NCBI RefSeq assembly: GCF_029016485.1
Contig: NZ_CP092107.1
Location: 1,550,001-1,614,000 of the forward strand
Length of the DNA stretch: 64,000 nucleotides
Direction: 5' to 3'
From: Vibrio sp. JC009
Lineage (GTDB): Bacteria; Pseudomonadota; Gammaproteobacteria; Enterobacterales; Vibrionaceae
Shown: positions 1 through 8,917 of the stretch, piece by piece
Layout of the letters: each line of letters starts with the position of its first letter
Position numbering within the stretch: position 1 is the first letter of the stretch
Translations under genes and position numbers: made by a program
Notes under the pieces: model-generated
Database searches by the model: none
Told to the model about the DNA's origin: nothing
The model's input: only the letters and a program-made list of their open reading frames with translations

Positions 1-190
1 TATTATACTCTGTGGAAAAGGTTAATGGTATGACATATATGGATTTTTTATTAAACCCCATGTGTCTTACATTATATTTATTAGGAATGTTTCTGTTTAC
101 ATTGTGAAATCGCTTCCTTTAGTGGTCGCGGTAAAGAAGTATTAAGGGCTGGCAGCAGTTCCGGCTGTTTTTCAGTGAATTAGGTCTGAT

Positions 191-1141
191 ATGAGATACA
201 CAAAAATTGCGTTAATCGTAGGGATAGCACTGTCAGTTAGTGCATGCTCGAACAACAAAAGCATGGTCGTAGACTATGGTAGCTCTGAGATAAACAAGGT
301 TCAGAGCGTTAATCCTGAAGTAGGCTACAAGGCGCTCGCGAGTGCATCTGAGTGCTGTAGTTCATTGTCGGAGCTCGATTTTCAGCAGATAGAAGGTCCG
401 GGTAAATATGACTTCTTTATTACACCGGAAAGTGAAGCATTCCGTTTTGCTACAGGTAAGTCCTTTGTGAAGGGGGTTGAATTACCCGAGGCTACGGGGA
501 CCATTAAGGTTGCAGTATCTTCTTCTATAGCTAAGAACGTATTTGTTCCTTCCATCGTGCTTTTAGATAAACAGTTTAAGCCGGTTAAGTTACTGAGTGA
601 AGAGTCCATCCGGTATCAGGATGCGTCATTGATGCATGGCGAGCGCTACTTTGGTGAAGTGGAAGTGAAAGCGGTAGCCAATGCTCCTAAGTATCTTCTT
701 GTGTTCACGACTGAAAAAGCGATGAATCAAACCACTGAGTTGCCCCCTTTGTCTGATGATGCAGTTGGATTGGGGCGTGCAGATGATGTTGACAGAATTT
801 ACCGCAACAAACCGGTTCCGCATACAGCAACAGGAACCTTCCGGCTGGCATTTGACTATGACCCAGACTCTTCCTCAGAAGCGCAGGCAGTGCTGGGCAA
901 CGATGTAAATGAAGATGTTAAAAAGGCGAAAACCGTATTGCCAGCAGCTGCTGTTCCGGCAGTTGAAGCTAAAGATGAAATGGCAGGGGTTCAGCCTGAG
1001 ACAGAAATCATGTTCATTGAGCTTATTGAGCGCGCAGTAAGCCAGGGGAAACTGGATAAAGCAATGAAACTGGTTGAAGATGCGGAGAGAGCAGGCTCAC
1101 TTAAGGCGAGAGATGCGCTGATAGAAGCACTGAAAAAATAA
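191..1141 (+). CDS. malM: MalM-like maltose-operon periplasmic lipoprotein
   Basis: A 316-residue lipoprotein of the MalM family, which is encoded at the end of maltose operons and is periplasmic with no defined biochemical role. The N-terminus is a lipoprotein signal: basic MRYTK, a hydrophobic stretch, and a lipobox ending at Cys19 (SVSAC). The middle part (about 60-240) has the beta-rich MalM-type sequence; the last 35 residues form a helical tail rich in Glu and Lys. The ATG at 191 follows AGGTCTGAT, a modest ribosome site. The 190 bases upstream hold no gene, so the rest of a maltose operon would lie left of the window. It converges with the GH16 gene. Family assignment is from overall sequence resemblance. 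Confidence 0.8.
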   Translation: MRYTKIALIVGIALSVSACSNNKSMVVDYGSSEINKVQSVNPEVGYKALASASECCSSLSELDFQQIEGPGKYDFFITPESEAFRFATGKSFVKGVELPEATGTIKVAVSSSIAKNVFVPSIVLLDKQFKPVKLLSEESIRYQDASLMHGERYFGEVEVKAVANAPKYLLVFTTEKAMNQTTELPPLSDDAVGLGRADDVDRIYRNKPVPHTATGTFRLAFDYDPDSSSEAQAVLGNDVNEDVKKAKTVLPAAAVPAVEAKDEMAGVQPETEIMFIELIERAVSQGKLDKAMKLVEDAERAGSLKARDALIEALKK

Positions 1142-1168
1142 ACGTTTACGGTTTTTATTTGGGTGAGC

Positions 1169-1193
1169 ATTCTCCCCGCAGTATGGGGAGAAT
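1169..1193. terminator. hairpin between convergent genes
   Basis: ATTCTCCCC (1169-1177) is the exact reverse complement of GGGGAGAAT (1185-1193), with a 7-base loop. It lies between the convergent malM and GH16 genes. Neither side has a good T-tract, so it may be a weak shared terminator. Confidence 0.4.
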
Positions 1194-1201
1194 ACGATGA
1201 C

Positions 1202-2764
1202 TTACTTGTTAAAACGGATGTTTTTTACTTTGAAGTGGAGCTTTTTGCCATTGACAGGCTCAAATACAACCGGGTTGACCACGGAAGTGATATCAAATGC
1301 AGAAGAGGCAGCAACAAAATCTTTTACCTTCATACGGTAGCTTTTCCAGTTACCCTGCTGTGGAAGATCTTTGATATTGATTGGCGCGACATTTGGCCAG
1401 CCACTGTCCATTTTTACTGTTAGTGCATCTGCATTGCCGTCGATGACCTGAAGATCGAACATAAGTTCGCCATCTTCAAAGTTGCTCATATCCAGTGTAC
1501 CGCCCGGGGCTTCAATGTACGCATTGCCTGCACCAACGATTCTGATTTCAAGGCCGTCTTCCGTTACAGAGCGGGAATCATTGCTGGAATCATCCCAGCC
1601 ATTAAGCAGAAAGCTTTCTTCCAGCTTAGGGCCTTTCATAACGCTTAACGTAGCTGCGTTTACATCTGCTTTTTTGACTATAAGAGGCGGCTCTTCAACG
1701 CCTTTGTTCTGAACAGCGGAGTCACTCAGGTTACTCGCACACCCTTTGCCTGTTTCAGGGGCGTTTTCACACTGGTAAACGCGAACAAAATCGACCAGCA
1801 TATCCGCTTGCTTCAGCGAAGTATCAATTCCCTTATCGTTAGTGTTTGCAGCCCAGCTTCCGCCGATCGCAAGGTTCAGCAGCATATGGAATTTCTGATT
1901 ATATGGTGCATCCTCCGGGCCTTGTACCAGGTTGCCTTTCTCATCTTTGTAATGAGTCCACCATCCGTCCATGGTTTGAGTTGCAAAATGAACATCATCT
2001 ACATACCAGCGCATCTCTCCTTTTTCCCACTCAATCGCGTAGGTGTGGAAGCTGTCCGCAGGGTTGATATTTTCATCGGCAAAGTTGTAGGAAACGCCGG
2101 ATGAAACGTTGTCTGGCCAGTTTTTACCAAAGTGAAGAGTGCCGTGAATTCGGTTTTCTTTCTTGGTTTCACCGTCGTCATTTTTATATGTGGTATGAAG
2201 GTTTACGGCCTCCATAATGTCGATTTCACCGGAAGCAGCCCAGCCACCGTATACATAGTCTGTTGGCAGCATCCAGATTGCTGGCCAGGTACCTTGCCCC
2301 TGCGGGAGTTTGGCTCTGATTTCAAAACGACCATATTTCCACTCAGCAAGGTTTTTAGTACGCAGTCTTGCCGAAGAGTAGGGAAGTGATGCTTTTTGAG
2401 TATCGTATCCGTCCCGGTCATCCGGTACTGCCGGGCCAGTGGTTTTTCCTTTTAGAGCTCGGATGGTCAGGAATCCGTTTGAGACAAATGAATTCTTTGC
2501 TTTTTTCGTATAGCACTGCTGTTCCTGATTACCGCCACCCCAGCAGTTGGTTTCATGCTGCCACTTTGCCGGGTCTATTTCAGTACCGTCGAACTCATCG
2601 TTCCAGACCAGTGCCCAGCCATTTTTATTCTCGATGATATTTGTGTCAGGGGTGAACTGAGCGGACTGATCGACAATGACTTGCTCTGGCGTACTACAGC
2701 CAGCGAGAACCAGAGAGCTGATCGCGCAGGCCAGGTATTTTGGTTTAATAACAGTTGTTTTCAT
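1202..2764 (-). CDS. GH16 beta-glucanase (laminarinase-like) lipoprotein
   Basis: Secreted endo-beta-1,3(4)-glucanase of glycoside hydrolase family 16, 520 residues. The signal ends in a lipobox (LVLAGC, Cys23), so the enzyme is probably anchored in the outer membrane. The catalytic motif GEIDIMEAV is at 179-187: Glu180 is the expected nucleophile, Asp182 the helper and Glu185 the acid/base. Aromatic residues typical of the GH16 cleft surround it (WPAIWM at 160-165). The GH16 fold ends near residue 335. After a linker, a second beta-rich domain (about 390-520) resembles a carbohydrate-binding module but I cannot name its family. It lies 48 bp downstream of the GH30 gene, on the same strand, so they are probably co-transcribed. 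Laminarin is the most likely substrate, by inference from the family and the GH30 and GH3 partners. Confidence 0.88.
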   Translation of the reverse strand: MKTTVIKPKYLACAISSLVLAGCSTPEQVIVDQSAQFTPDTNIIENKNGWALVWNDEFDGTEIDPAKWQHETNCWGGGNQEQQCYTKKAKNSFVSNGFLTIRALKGKTTGPAVPDDRDGYDTQKASLPYSSARLRTKNLAEWKYGRFEIRAKLPQGQGTWPAIWMLPTDYVYGGWAASGEIDIMEAVNLHTTYKNDDGETKKENRIHGTLHFGKNWPDNVSSGVSYNFADENINPADSFHTYAIEWEKGEMRWYVDDVHFATQTMDGWWTHYKDEKGNLVQGPEDAPYNQKFHMLLNLAIGGSWAANTNDKGIDTSLKQADMLVDFVRVYQCENAPETGKGCASNLSDSAVQNKGVEEPPLIVKKADVNAATLSVMKGPKLEESFLLNGWDDSSNDSRSVTEDGLEIRIVGAGNAYIEAPGGTLDMSNFEDGELMFDLQVIDGNADALTVKMDSGWPNVAPINIKDLPQQGNWKSYRMKVKDFVAASSAFDITSVVNPVVFEPVNGKKLHFKVKNIRFNK

Positions 2765-2812
2765 AATATTCCTTTTCTAACGTCTTACCGGGCTTCCGGA
2801 AGCTTAAGAGGT

Positions 2813-4183
2813 TTATTCGATAATAAGTGTCTGGATAGAACGTGCAGGCATTCGGATATAAGCGCCTCTGTCTGCGTTTTTCTCAGACTTGTTCAGTGCA
2901 TAAACCACTTCTTTATCTAAGCGGTTCATCAGTACTACAACAGTTTCGCCGTCGGGGTTTACAAATGCGGTCGCTTCAAGGTCATCGCTGGTTGTTGCTA
3001 TGGCAACTCTGCGGGCTCCGCGTTTGATAAATTTTGAGAAGTGACCGAAGTAGTAGTAAGAAGGGTTAAAAATAATATCGTCATTCGCTGTGTCGCCAAT
3101 TATTGGTGCGCTACACAGGTTCTGAACGTGATTTGGGCCGCCAGTTTCATCAAGGAACAGGTTCCAGTCGCACCAGGCACTGGAGTTATGGTTCAGGTCG
3201 TTGATCATCGAATGGGCGTAGCGCTCCCCGACATTCCAGTCGCCAATATGAGGGCCACATTCCTGACAACCTTCAGTGAACCAGATTTTTTTATCCGGAT
3301 AGATATCGTTAATCAGTTTGAGGTTGTCGTAGTTATCACCCATATACCAGTGAATCCCGATACCATAAACGTACTGGCTTGCAACTGCATCATCAAACAT
3401 CTTCTGTGCACGGTCATAAGCCTCGGCGCGGTTGTGATCCCAGCATACGATTTTGATATGCCCTAAGCCTTCCGCTTGCAGAGTCGGGCCAAGATAATCG
3501 CGTACAAAATCCCGTTCTTCTTCAGCGGTATAGATGCAAGAATCCCAGACTTGGGTGGCTGCCGGTTCATTTTGAATAGTGATAGCACTAATGGTAATGC
3601 CTTCTTCCTGCATCGACTGAATGTACTTACAGTAGTAGAGTGCCCATGCCTGGCGGTATTCCGCTTTCAGTTTGCCGCCATTGTTCATTTCGCCGTTTGT
3701 TTTCATCCAGGCTGGTGGACTCCAGGGCGAAGAGAACAGAGTAATTTCATTATCTGATAATGCCTGTGCCTGTTTGATCATAGGAATGATCTGCTGCTTA
3801 TCACGTTCAAGGTTAAAATCCTTTAACTCGGGATCTTCTGTCTCACAACAGGCCCAGTTTTCGAGTGAAAAATCACAGCTGTTAATATGAGTCCGGCAAA
3901 AGTTGTAACCGATCCCTTTTTCCGGGTGGAAGTAGGCTTCCATCATTTTTACCTGATTATCAGGGCCCATCCGGCTCAGCACATCTGCGGCAGACTCAGT
4001 GAATGCACCACCAAACCCTTCCCATTCCTGAAATGTTTTTCCGGTATCCAGATAAACGGCAAAGAGTTCGCCGGCATCAGTGTATGTTGTGGTGTCTTCT
4101 TCGCGGTATTCGCTTCTTAATTCCCGGGTTTTCACTTCTGAAAGCCTGTCGTCCGAGTCCTTGGCGGTTTGATATAGTTTCAT
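2813..4183 (-). CDS. GH30-family beta-glucosidase/beta-1,6-glucanase
   Basis: Glycoside hydrolase of family 30 (glucosylceramidase or endo-beta-1,6-glucanase group), 456 residues. The two catalytic glutamates are visible: Glu206 in the IQNEP motif (acid/base) and Glu304 in WFTEG (nucleophile). The N-terminal core contains the family signature GFGGAFTESAA (56-66). No signal peptide is present, although related GH30 enzymes are often secreted. As it stands the protein should be cytoplasmic, acting on oligosaccharides after uptake. A terminator-like hairpin separates it from the upstream porin gene, and GH16 follows downstream. A GH30 next to GH16 suggests it removes beta-1,6 branches from laminarin-type glucans; that substrate is inferred. 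Confidence 0.85.
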   Translation of the reverse strand: MKLYQTAKDSDDRLSEVKTRELRSEYREEDTTTYTDAGELFAVYLDTGKTFQEWEGFGGAFTESAADVLSRMGPDNQVKMMEAYFHPEKGIGYNFCRTHINSCDFSLENWACCETEDPELKDFNLERDKQQIIPMIKQAQALSDNEITLFSSPWSPPAWMKTNGEMNNGGKLKAEYRQAWALYYCKYIQSMQEEGITISAITIQNEPAATQVWDSCIYTAEEERDFVRDYLGPTLQAEGLGHIKIVCWDHNRAEAYDRAQKMFDDAVASQYVYGIGIHWYMGDNYDNLKLINDIYPDKKIWFTEGCQECGPHIGDWNVGERYAHSMINDLNHNSSAWCDWNLFLDETGGPNHVQNLCSAPIIGDTANDDIIFNPSYYYFGHFSKFIKRGARRVAIATTSDDLEATAFVNPDGETVVVLMNRLDKEVVYALNKSEKNADRGAYIRMPARSIQTLIIE

Positions 4184-4214
4184 GTATTAAATATCCGTAT
4201 GTGTTCTTTTTGCG

Positions 4215-4246
4215 AAAAAAGGAACCGAGAGTAACCGGTTCCTTTT
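4215..4246 (-). terminator. hairpin with T-tract between porin and GH30
   Basis: GGAACCG (4220-4226) pairs with CGGTTCC (4235-4241), flanked by A-tract and T-tract on both strands. On the minus strand it follows the porin gene and precedes GH30, so it may end or attenuate porin transcripts. Confidence 0.6.
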
Positions 4247-4288
4247 TATATTTAGCTAAACAGGGCTAGCTGATTTTCCTCGTTAGGC

Positions 4289-5524
4289 TTACCACCAAAC
4301 GTCTGTCTGAACACCGAATACGACGTCACCGTCACCACCATTGGCTTCAGGCAGGTAGCTTGCAAGGATGCGTACTTCCGGAGCCGGGCCTGTGCCTGTA
4401 CCCATTACAAAGGTTGGAGCAATTGTTGCTTTCTTTTCAAACCAGGTGCCGCCGTTCCAGTTTTTGTAGGCGTAACCAAATTCTGTCTGAACGTAGAAGT
4501 TTTCGCTTACAGGGAATGTCGGGCGAACCATTGCAGAGAACCAGTAATCATAGATACCTTCTTCTTCATGGTGGTTATACTGGCCCTGAATCGACGGGAA
4601 GATGTTGATACCGTTGTCCAGGAAGTAGCCACCCCATAGAAGCAATCGTGCAGAAGTGTCATCGTCGTAGTTGTTGGCAATAGTGTCTTCGCCGCTTGCA
4701 CCGCCTTTGGTTACACTACCAGGGCGGTATGCGTTATAAACGGTTAGTGAGCCGCCAAGTAACTGTTGAGCACCAAGGCCTATACCTGCCTGACCGATGA
4801 TTTTTGAGAAACCGTTACCTTCCAGACCAAAAAAGCTGTCCATGGAGTAGGTTGCTGAAATATCGAAACCTTCTTCTGCGTAATCATTGGTGTCAGTCGC
4901 GTTACCACCCATGTATTTAGCAGCAGCATCAATTTTCACCTTCCCAAAATCAGTGCCGACGTGGACAGTATGCATTAGTCGGTTGTCGCTATCTGAGTCT
5001 GTACCCGTTAAATCACTTGCGGTATAAGCAACAGATAACTTGGTGTCTCCGATTTCATAGTCTTTCAGACCAATACCTGTACCTGAGTAGTCAACGTAGA
5101 AGAAGTCGGTCATAAAGATGTAGTTTTCACTTTTCAGGTAATCTCTTTTACCGCCCCAAAGTACACCAGTATCTGTGATTCCTTCATACTCTACAAAAGC
5201 GCCAGGAAAGTTTGTTGCACTGTAGTCATCTTCTTCTTCAGCGACATCGACCGTTACTTTTACGGATTTGTCATTATCAAGAGTCCATTTTTTGGACAGA
5301 TTTACACCAAAGTCGTTATCTGCTTCCATACCCAGGCGTCCGACCATTTCTTTGGTAGCACCTGCCCAGCCAGAACGTTGAGAATCATCATCATCTTCTG
5401 AGACCAAAACGCCTGCGCGGAATGAACCGTGGAACTCAAAACCTTCTTCAGCCATAGCCAGTTCAGCAACAGATAATCCAGATGTTGCGATAAGGCAGCT
5501 AAGTGCTATCTTCGATAACTTCAT
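4289..5524 (-). CDS. LamB-like carbohydrate porin
   Basis: Outer-membrane beta-barrel of 411 residues resembling maltoporin (LamB). It has a clear Sec signal (cleavage probably after LAMA, residues 22-25), alternating amphipathic strands with many Tyr, Asp and Gly residues, and the C-terminal aromatic ending VWW that LamB proteins carry for barrel insertion. It would let oligosaccharides made by the surface GH16 enter the periplasm. The porin, GH30 and GH16 genes run in one direction. A palindromic operator-like site (5574-5587) lies about 50 bp upstream of the start codon, suggesting sugar-responsive repression. Substrate preference for beta-glucan fragments is inferred from neighbours. Confidence 0.8.
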   Translation of the reverse strand: MKLSKIALSCLIATSGLSVAELAMAEEGFEFHGSFRAGVLVSEDDDDSQRSGWAGATKEMVGRLGMEADNDFGVNLSKKWTLDNDKSVKVTVDVAEEEDDYSATNFPGAFVEYEGITDTGVLWGGKRDYLKSENYIFMTDFFYVDYSGTGIGLKDYEIGDTKLSVAYTASDLTGTDSDSDNRLMHTVHVGTDFGKVKIDAAAKYMGGNATDTNDYAEEGFDISATYSMDSFFGLEGNGFSKIIGQAGIGLGAQQLLGGSLTVYNAYRPGSVTKGGASGEDTIANNYDDDTSARLLLWGGYFLDNGINIFPSIQGQYNHHEEEGIYDYWFSAMVRPTFPVSENFYVQTEFGYAYKNWNGGTWFEKKATIAPTFVMGTGTGPAPEVRILASYLPEANGGDGDVVFGVQTDVWW

Positions 5525-5573
5525 GTATTAACCCCTAATTATTATCCCGTTATTTAAAAATTAAACTTAAAAG

Positions 5574-5587
5574 AGAAAGCGCTTTCT
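5574..5587. promoter_or_regulatory. perfect palindrome, LacI-family-like operator
   Basis: AGAAAGCGCTTTCT is a perfect 14-bp palindrome 50 bp upstream of the porin start. The GAAAGCGYTTTC core recurs twice more in this region. The form matches LacI/GalR-family operators; no LacI-type gene is in the window. Confidence 0.6.
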
Positions 5588-5738
5588 TTTTTGAGGCAAA
5601 AAATTTTGGATTAGTTTTTAGCAATACAAAGTTTGTTATGCCTTATTACCAAGAAATTTGCGTGGATGGTAAGTAGTCCCTTTCTCTGGTGACTGAGTAT
5701 ATGGGGTAACTTCGCTTAGGAAAGTGATCAATCTCACT

Positions 5739-5756
5739 CAAGAAAGCGTTTTCTTG
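5739..5756. promoter_or_regulatory. near-perfect palindrome, second operator copy
   Basis: CAAGAAAGC followed by GTTTTCTTG is an 18-bp inverted repeat with a single mismatch and the same core as the site at 5574. The centres are 167 bp apart, a distance that would allow looping. Confidence 0.55.
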
Positions 5757-5967
5757 GATTTGTGTCACATTTCCGTAATAGAGCACATAAAAAAGTATAA
5801 TTTGGGGAACTTTATAGCACTTATGTTTAGCAATATTGTGTGATGTATTATTTTTACATCTTTAACTGCTTGAAATATAAGGGTTGTGCTCTGGTATGGA
5901 TATACAGGGCCGATTTGTAGGGCAAAAAATACTAAGAGTGTGACAATTAGCACGTACTTTTATTTGT

Positions 5968-5979
5968 GAAAGCGTTTTC
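5968..5979. promoter_or_regulatory. third operator copy within a plus-strand promoter
   Basis: GAAAGCGTTTTC sits between a possible -35 TTGTGA (5964-5969) and a possible -10 TCTAAT (5988-5993) reading rightward. A bound repressor would block this promoter. A shorter palindrome, GAAACGTTTC, follows at 6034-6043. Confidence 0.5.
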
Positions 5980-5997
5980 TTTTTGTGTCTAATTAGC

Positions 5998-6184
5998 TAA
6001 ACTTAACCTGTTCGTTTCGGATAAGCAGAAGCCGAAACGTTTCTATTCTCTGGGGGGAGAATAACAGCAGTACCTGAACTGCATATTTCAGCAATAGAGT
6101 CAGTAGTCCTTGGTGTAATGACTGCTTCAAAATTGCGATATTCATCTTAAGATTCGCCACTGTTTTATCAGTGGCTTTTTTTTA
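5998..6184 (+). ncRNA. candidate small RNA
   Basis: A plus-strand intrinsic terminator at 6156-6184 has no plus-strand gene before it, so it should end a short transcript. The promoter candidate at 5964-5993 would give an RNA of about 185 nt. No start codon lies within reach of the GGGGGGAG run at 6051-6058; the only ATG with a short frame (6118) encodes ten residues and lacks a ribosome site. An sRNA under the same operator as the glucan genes is the simplest reading. I do not recognise its family, and the exact 5' end is uncertain. Confidence 0.4.
6156..6184 (+). terminator. intrinsic terminator
   Basis: GCCACTG (6156-6162), loop TTTTAT, CAGTGGC (6169-6175), then nine T residues. It reads rightward; the minus strand has no T-tract, so it is not the terminator of the neighbouring minus-strand gene. 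Confidence 0.85.
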
Positions 6185-6192
6185 CCTGAGAT

Positions 6193-6825
6193 TTATGTAG
6201 CGGCCATTGTTGACCTCAGTTCCCGAAAGATGATGTACATGCCAAGAGCGATATGTGGTGCCATAAAATGTTCACTTCCTGCACTTATTAACCCATCATC
6301 ACTGAGTTTAATCAGGCTTCTTAGCTTTCCTAATAAACCTTTTTTCGGTTTACTTTTTCTTGGAAGCAATACCATTTCTGCAACTGGCATGTCCTTTTTT
6401 AATACTACCCAGGAGCTGGTATAAGCACTCATAATACGGTCAATAACGCCATCTCTGGGGTCAACCAGACGAGCATGCTCCTGGTCTTCGCTGTCTAAAA
6501 AGCTAAGCATTACCTTGTATATTGGGTTTACGAATTTAGCTAATGCCTTTTGATCAAACTGCATTATGGTGTTTTCATTGCTGTCAGTAATAATCCAGCG
6601 TGTTGGAAAAATTTTTCTGTTTGGTTTGATCAACCAGGATTGCCCGCTGTTGTCGCTAATAGTGAATGTTGTGGTGAGAGGTTGCCCGATGATATCGCAG
6701 TGAGCTAGTTCCTGCTGAGAGTGCTCATCTACAACCCTGTATGAATGCCGGTATTTTTCCGGTACCCCGGTTTTTTCATAGTATTTGCAGAATCTGAGAG
6801 TGGCATTATTTTTGTCCATAACCAT
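6193..6825 (-). CDS. uncharacterised protein, possible LURP-one/tubby-like fold
   Basis: A 210-residue soluble protein with no signal peptide and no clear membrane segment. I do not recognise a named family. The succession of short beta strands (DEHSQQELAHCDI, SWLIKPN, RWIITDSNENTIMQFD) recalls LURP-one or scramblase-like beta-barrel proteins, but this is only an impression. A basic linker (RKSKPKKGLLGK, about 157-168) precedes a hydrophobic C-terminal helix. It could start at the first Met (6825) or the third codon (6819). It stands alone, divergent from yibL, with which it shares a 130-bp promoter region. Confidence 0.55.
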   Translation of the reverse strand: MVMDKNNATLRFCKYYEKTGVPEKYRHSYRVVDEHSQQELAHCDIIGQPLTTTFTISDNSGQSWLIKPNRKIFPTRWIITDSNENTIMQFDQKALAKFVNPIYKVMLSFLDSEDQEHARLVDPRDGVIDRIMSAYTSSWVVLKKDMPVAEMVLLPRKSKPKKGLLGKLRSLIKLSDDGLISAGSEHFMAPHIALGMYIIFRELRSTMAAT

Positions 6826-6916
6826 ACCAGTTGTTTTGATGCTAAGTTTTACAGAGAGCTCTGAAATAACTATAGTCCTTATCGTTTAAGTTTTTCCGGG
6901 TCTTCTGCGACTTGTG

Positions 6917-6925
6917 TGCTACAAT
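6917..6925 (+). promoter_or_regulatory. extended -10 promoter of yibL
   Basis: TGCTACAAT (6917-6925) is an extended -10 element with a five-of-six TATAAT match. It lies 32 bp before the yibL start, leaving a short leader. Confidence 0.5.
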
Positions 6926-6957
6926 CGCGCTCCTTTTTCATCCCGAGAGTAACTACC

Positions 6958-7314
6958 ATGAGCATTAAGAAAGAAATTCAGCAGTTAAATAACCGTTTAG
7001 ATTCCTGTAACCGTAAGCTGGATGCTGCGAAATCTCGTGGTGATCATGCGATGGTTAGCAAGTTTACTGACGAAGTAGAAAAGCTGACTAAGAAAGTCTC
7101 TCAGCTAAAGCACAAGCAGCAGTACGATATGAACAAGGAGCGTAAGAAGCTTCTGGATATGCCGTTCTCTCGTGAAATCACCAAAGAAGAGCAGGCTGAT
7201 ATGGGCAAACTGAAGAAGTCTGTTAAAGGTCTGGTTGTGGTTCACCCTATGACAAAACTGGGTAAAGAGCTTCGCCTGGAAACGATGACGGGTTTTGCTC
7301 CTAAGAAATTTTAA
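6958..7314 (+). CDS. yibL: YibL family ribosome-associated protein
   Basis: A 118-residue protein matching E. coli YibL, a small protein found associated with ribosomes. The N-terminal half is a coiled coil (about 1-65, heptads of Leu, Ile and charged residues). The C-terminal half contains the conserved family block MPFSREITKEEQADMGKLKK, followed by GLVVVHPMT and a TGFAPKKF ending. I chose the ATG at 6958, preceded by CGAGAGTAACTACC, over an upstream in-frame extension that has no ribosome site and no family match. It is probably a single-gene unit. Confidence 0.88.
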   Translation: MSIKKEIQQLNNRLDSCNRKLDAAKSRGDHAMVSKFTDEVEKLTKKVSQLKHKQQYDMNKERKKLLDMPFSREITKEEQADMGKLKKSVKGLVVVHPMTKLGKELRLETMTGFAPKKF

Positions 7315-7604
7315 TCCGTTCTGAAATTCAGTGTCCGGCCTGCCTGATAAGGTGAATACCACAGCCATTATCAGTCAGGCTCCGGGTCATATAAATGTCG
7401 GCATTTTCGAAATAATGCTGCCTCCCTCATTATTGATTTTCTGCCTTTTTCCTTTCGATCGAACACCTGACTTTTTTGCGCCTGCCGTTTTATGTTTAAG
7501 ACCGCAGCGGTTTTGTTTTTAGAACTGGAATGCTAACTGATAAATGCATCTATAATTACGGTGCAAGATAAATTTAAGTCAAAGTGAATAGTGAGGATTA
7601 CTGC

Positions 7605-8909
7605 ATGAACTATAACCGAATTGCACTTGGGCTTCTGGCTTTATCTCTATTGATAACTCTGATTGTTGCATTTCAGGAGCCTCTGTTTTTTATTGTTTTC
7701 GCACTTCTTTCCGGGGCGGCGTTCTGCTTTTATAAACTGGATTCTGAAACCAGAGAGCGTTTCAATTTCTATGAGCAGATTATTGATGCTATCCCAAATC
7801 CCCTGTCCGTTACCGATATGGATATGAAATGGACTTTTCTGAATAAGGCTGCGACTGATCCGCTTGGCATTACCCGGCATGATGTGATGGGGCAGCACTG
7901 CTCAAACTGGGGGGCTAATATCTGTAATACGGAAGATTGCGGTGTGAATTGCCTGAGAAAGGGCAAGCCGGTCACCTTCTTTCATCAGTGGGATAAAGAT
8001 TTCAGGGTTGATAGCGCATACCTTACCGGCCTTAAGGGAGAAAAGATCGGTCATATAGAGATAGTCCAGGAGATTTCCGAAAAAGTAGCTCTGCAGGGTG
8101 TGTATCACGATGTAGAAGCAATCAGTGAAAACCTGACATCCGGAGCGAATAATCTTAATGATGCCAGCCATGCGCTTACCGTAGGTTCGACTCAGCAGGC
8201 GGCTTCGATTACTCAAATTGGTAGCTCAGTAAATGAAGTGCTGGCTCAGGCCAGTGATAATGCGCAGCGGGCTGCCCGGGCCAGCAAGGTTTCCACACAG
8301 ACTCAAAATGCGGCCAATCATGCTGTTTCAGAGATGCAGGAGCTGGAAATTGCTATGGCAGCCATTAATCAGTCCAGTGATGCAATCAGTGAGATAATTA
8401 ACGTTATTGATGATATTGCATCACAAACTAACCTGCTTGCGCTGAATGCTTCCATAGAAGCAGCACGTGCCGGTGAAATGGGGCGGGGTTTTGCAGTGGT
8501 TGCCGATGAAGTGAGAAAGCTTGCCGAGCGTAGTACCGAGGCGGCCAGCGAATCTGCCCAGTATATTCAGACCTCTGTTGAGAATGTGAAAAAAGGCAAT
8601 GATATTTCACAACAGTGCGTAACGGCATTAAATCAGATTGTGGATCAGGTCGGGGAGATATCCCACACTGTGGGTGAGATAGATAGCGCTTCTCAAAGCC
8701 AGGCTGATGGCTTAACTCAGATTAATCAGGGCATGTCCGAGATCGACGAAGTGGTCCACTCTACGGCGACTTCAGCAGAAGAGACGTCTCATTCTGCCAG
8801 AGAGCTGTCTGATTTAGCGGTCAGGCTTAACGGTCAGCTAGAGTCTATCAGGAACATCGAAGGCCTGTTTGACAGCAAGGATCGGATCCCGGTGAAAAAT
8901 GTGGGTTGA
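7605..8909 (+). CDS. methyl-accepting chemotaxis protein with PAS domain
   Basis: Chemoreceptor of about 434 residues. Two closely spaced hydrophobic segments (about 8-27 and 31-50) form a short membrane hairpin with almost no periplasmic domain, so sensing should be cytoplasmic. A PAS-like domain follows (about 60-175) containing four cysteines in a pattern C-x7-C-x4-C-x3-C (QHC, NIC, DC, NC). The signalling domain (about 200-430) has the highly conserved hairpin tip with [15 protein letters not shown] and [13 protein letters not shown]. The ATG at 7605 is preceded by GTGAGGA at a good distance; an in-frame GTG 21 bases earlier lacks such a site. The ligand is unknown; the cysteines suggest a redox or metal-linked signal. 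Confidence 0.88.
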   Translation: MNYNRIALGLLALSLLITLIVAFQEPLFFIVFALLSGAAFCFYKLDSETRERFNFYEQIIDAIPNPLSVTDMDMKWTFLNKAATDPLGITRHDVMGQHCSNWGANICNTEDCGVNCLRKGKPVTFFHQWDKDFRVDSAYLTGLKGEKIGHIEIVQEISEKVALQGVYHDVEAISENLTSGANNLNDASHALTVGSTQQAASITQIGSSVNEVLAQASDNAQRAARASKVSTQTQNAANHAVSEMQELEIAMAAINQSSDAISEIINVIDDIASQTNLLALNASIEAARAGEMGRGFAVVADEVRKLAERSTEAASESAQYIQTSVENVKKGNDISQQCVTALNQIVDQVGEISHTVGEIDSASQSQADGLTQINQGMSEIDEVVHSTATSAEETSHSARELSDLAVRLNGQLESIRNIEGLFDSKDRIPVKNVG

Positions 8910-8917
8910 TATCCGGT

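Larger units (their letters stand above)
5525..6192. other. long regulatory intergenic region
   Basis: This 668-bp stretch has no convincing protein gene. It holds four palindromes built around GAAA-CG-TTTC, a probable plus-strand promoter, a strong plus-strand terminator (6156-6184) and therefore a likely small transcript. On the left it serves the porin gene on the minus strand. Confidence 0.6.

Noticed and set aside
6118..6150. Ten-codon frame within the candidate sRNA
   Set aside because: No ribosome site at a proper distance; more likely chance.
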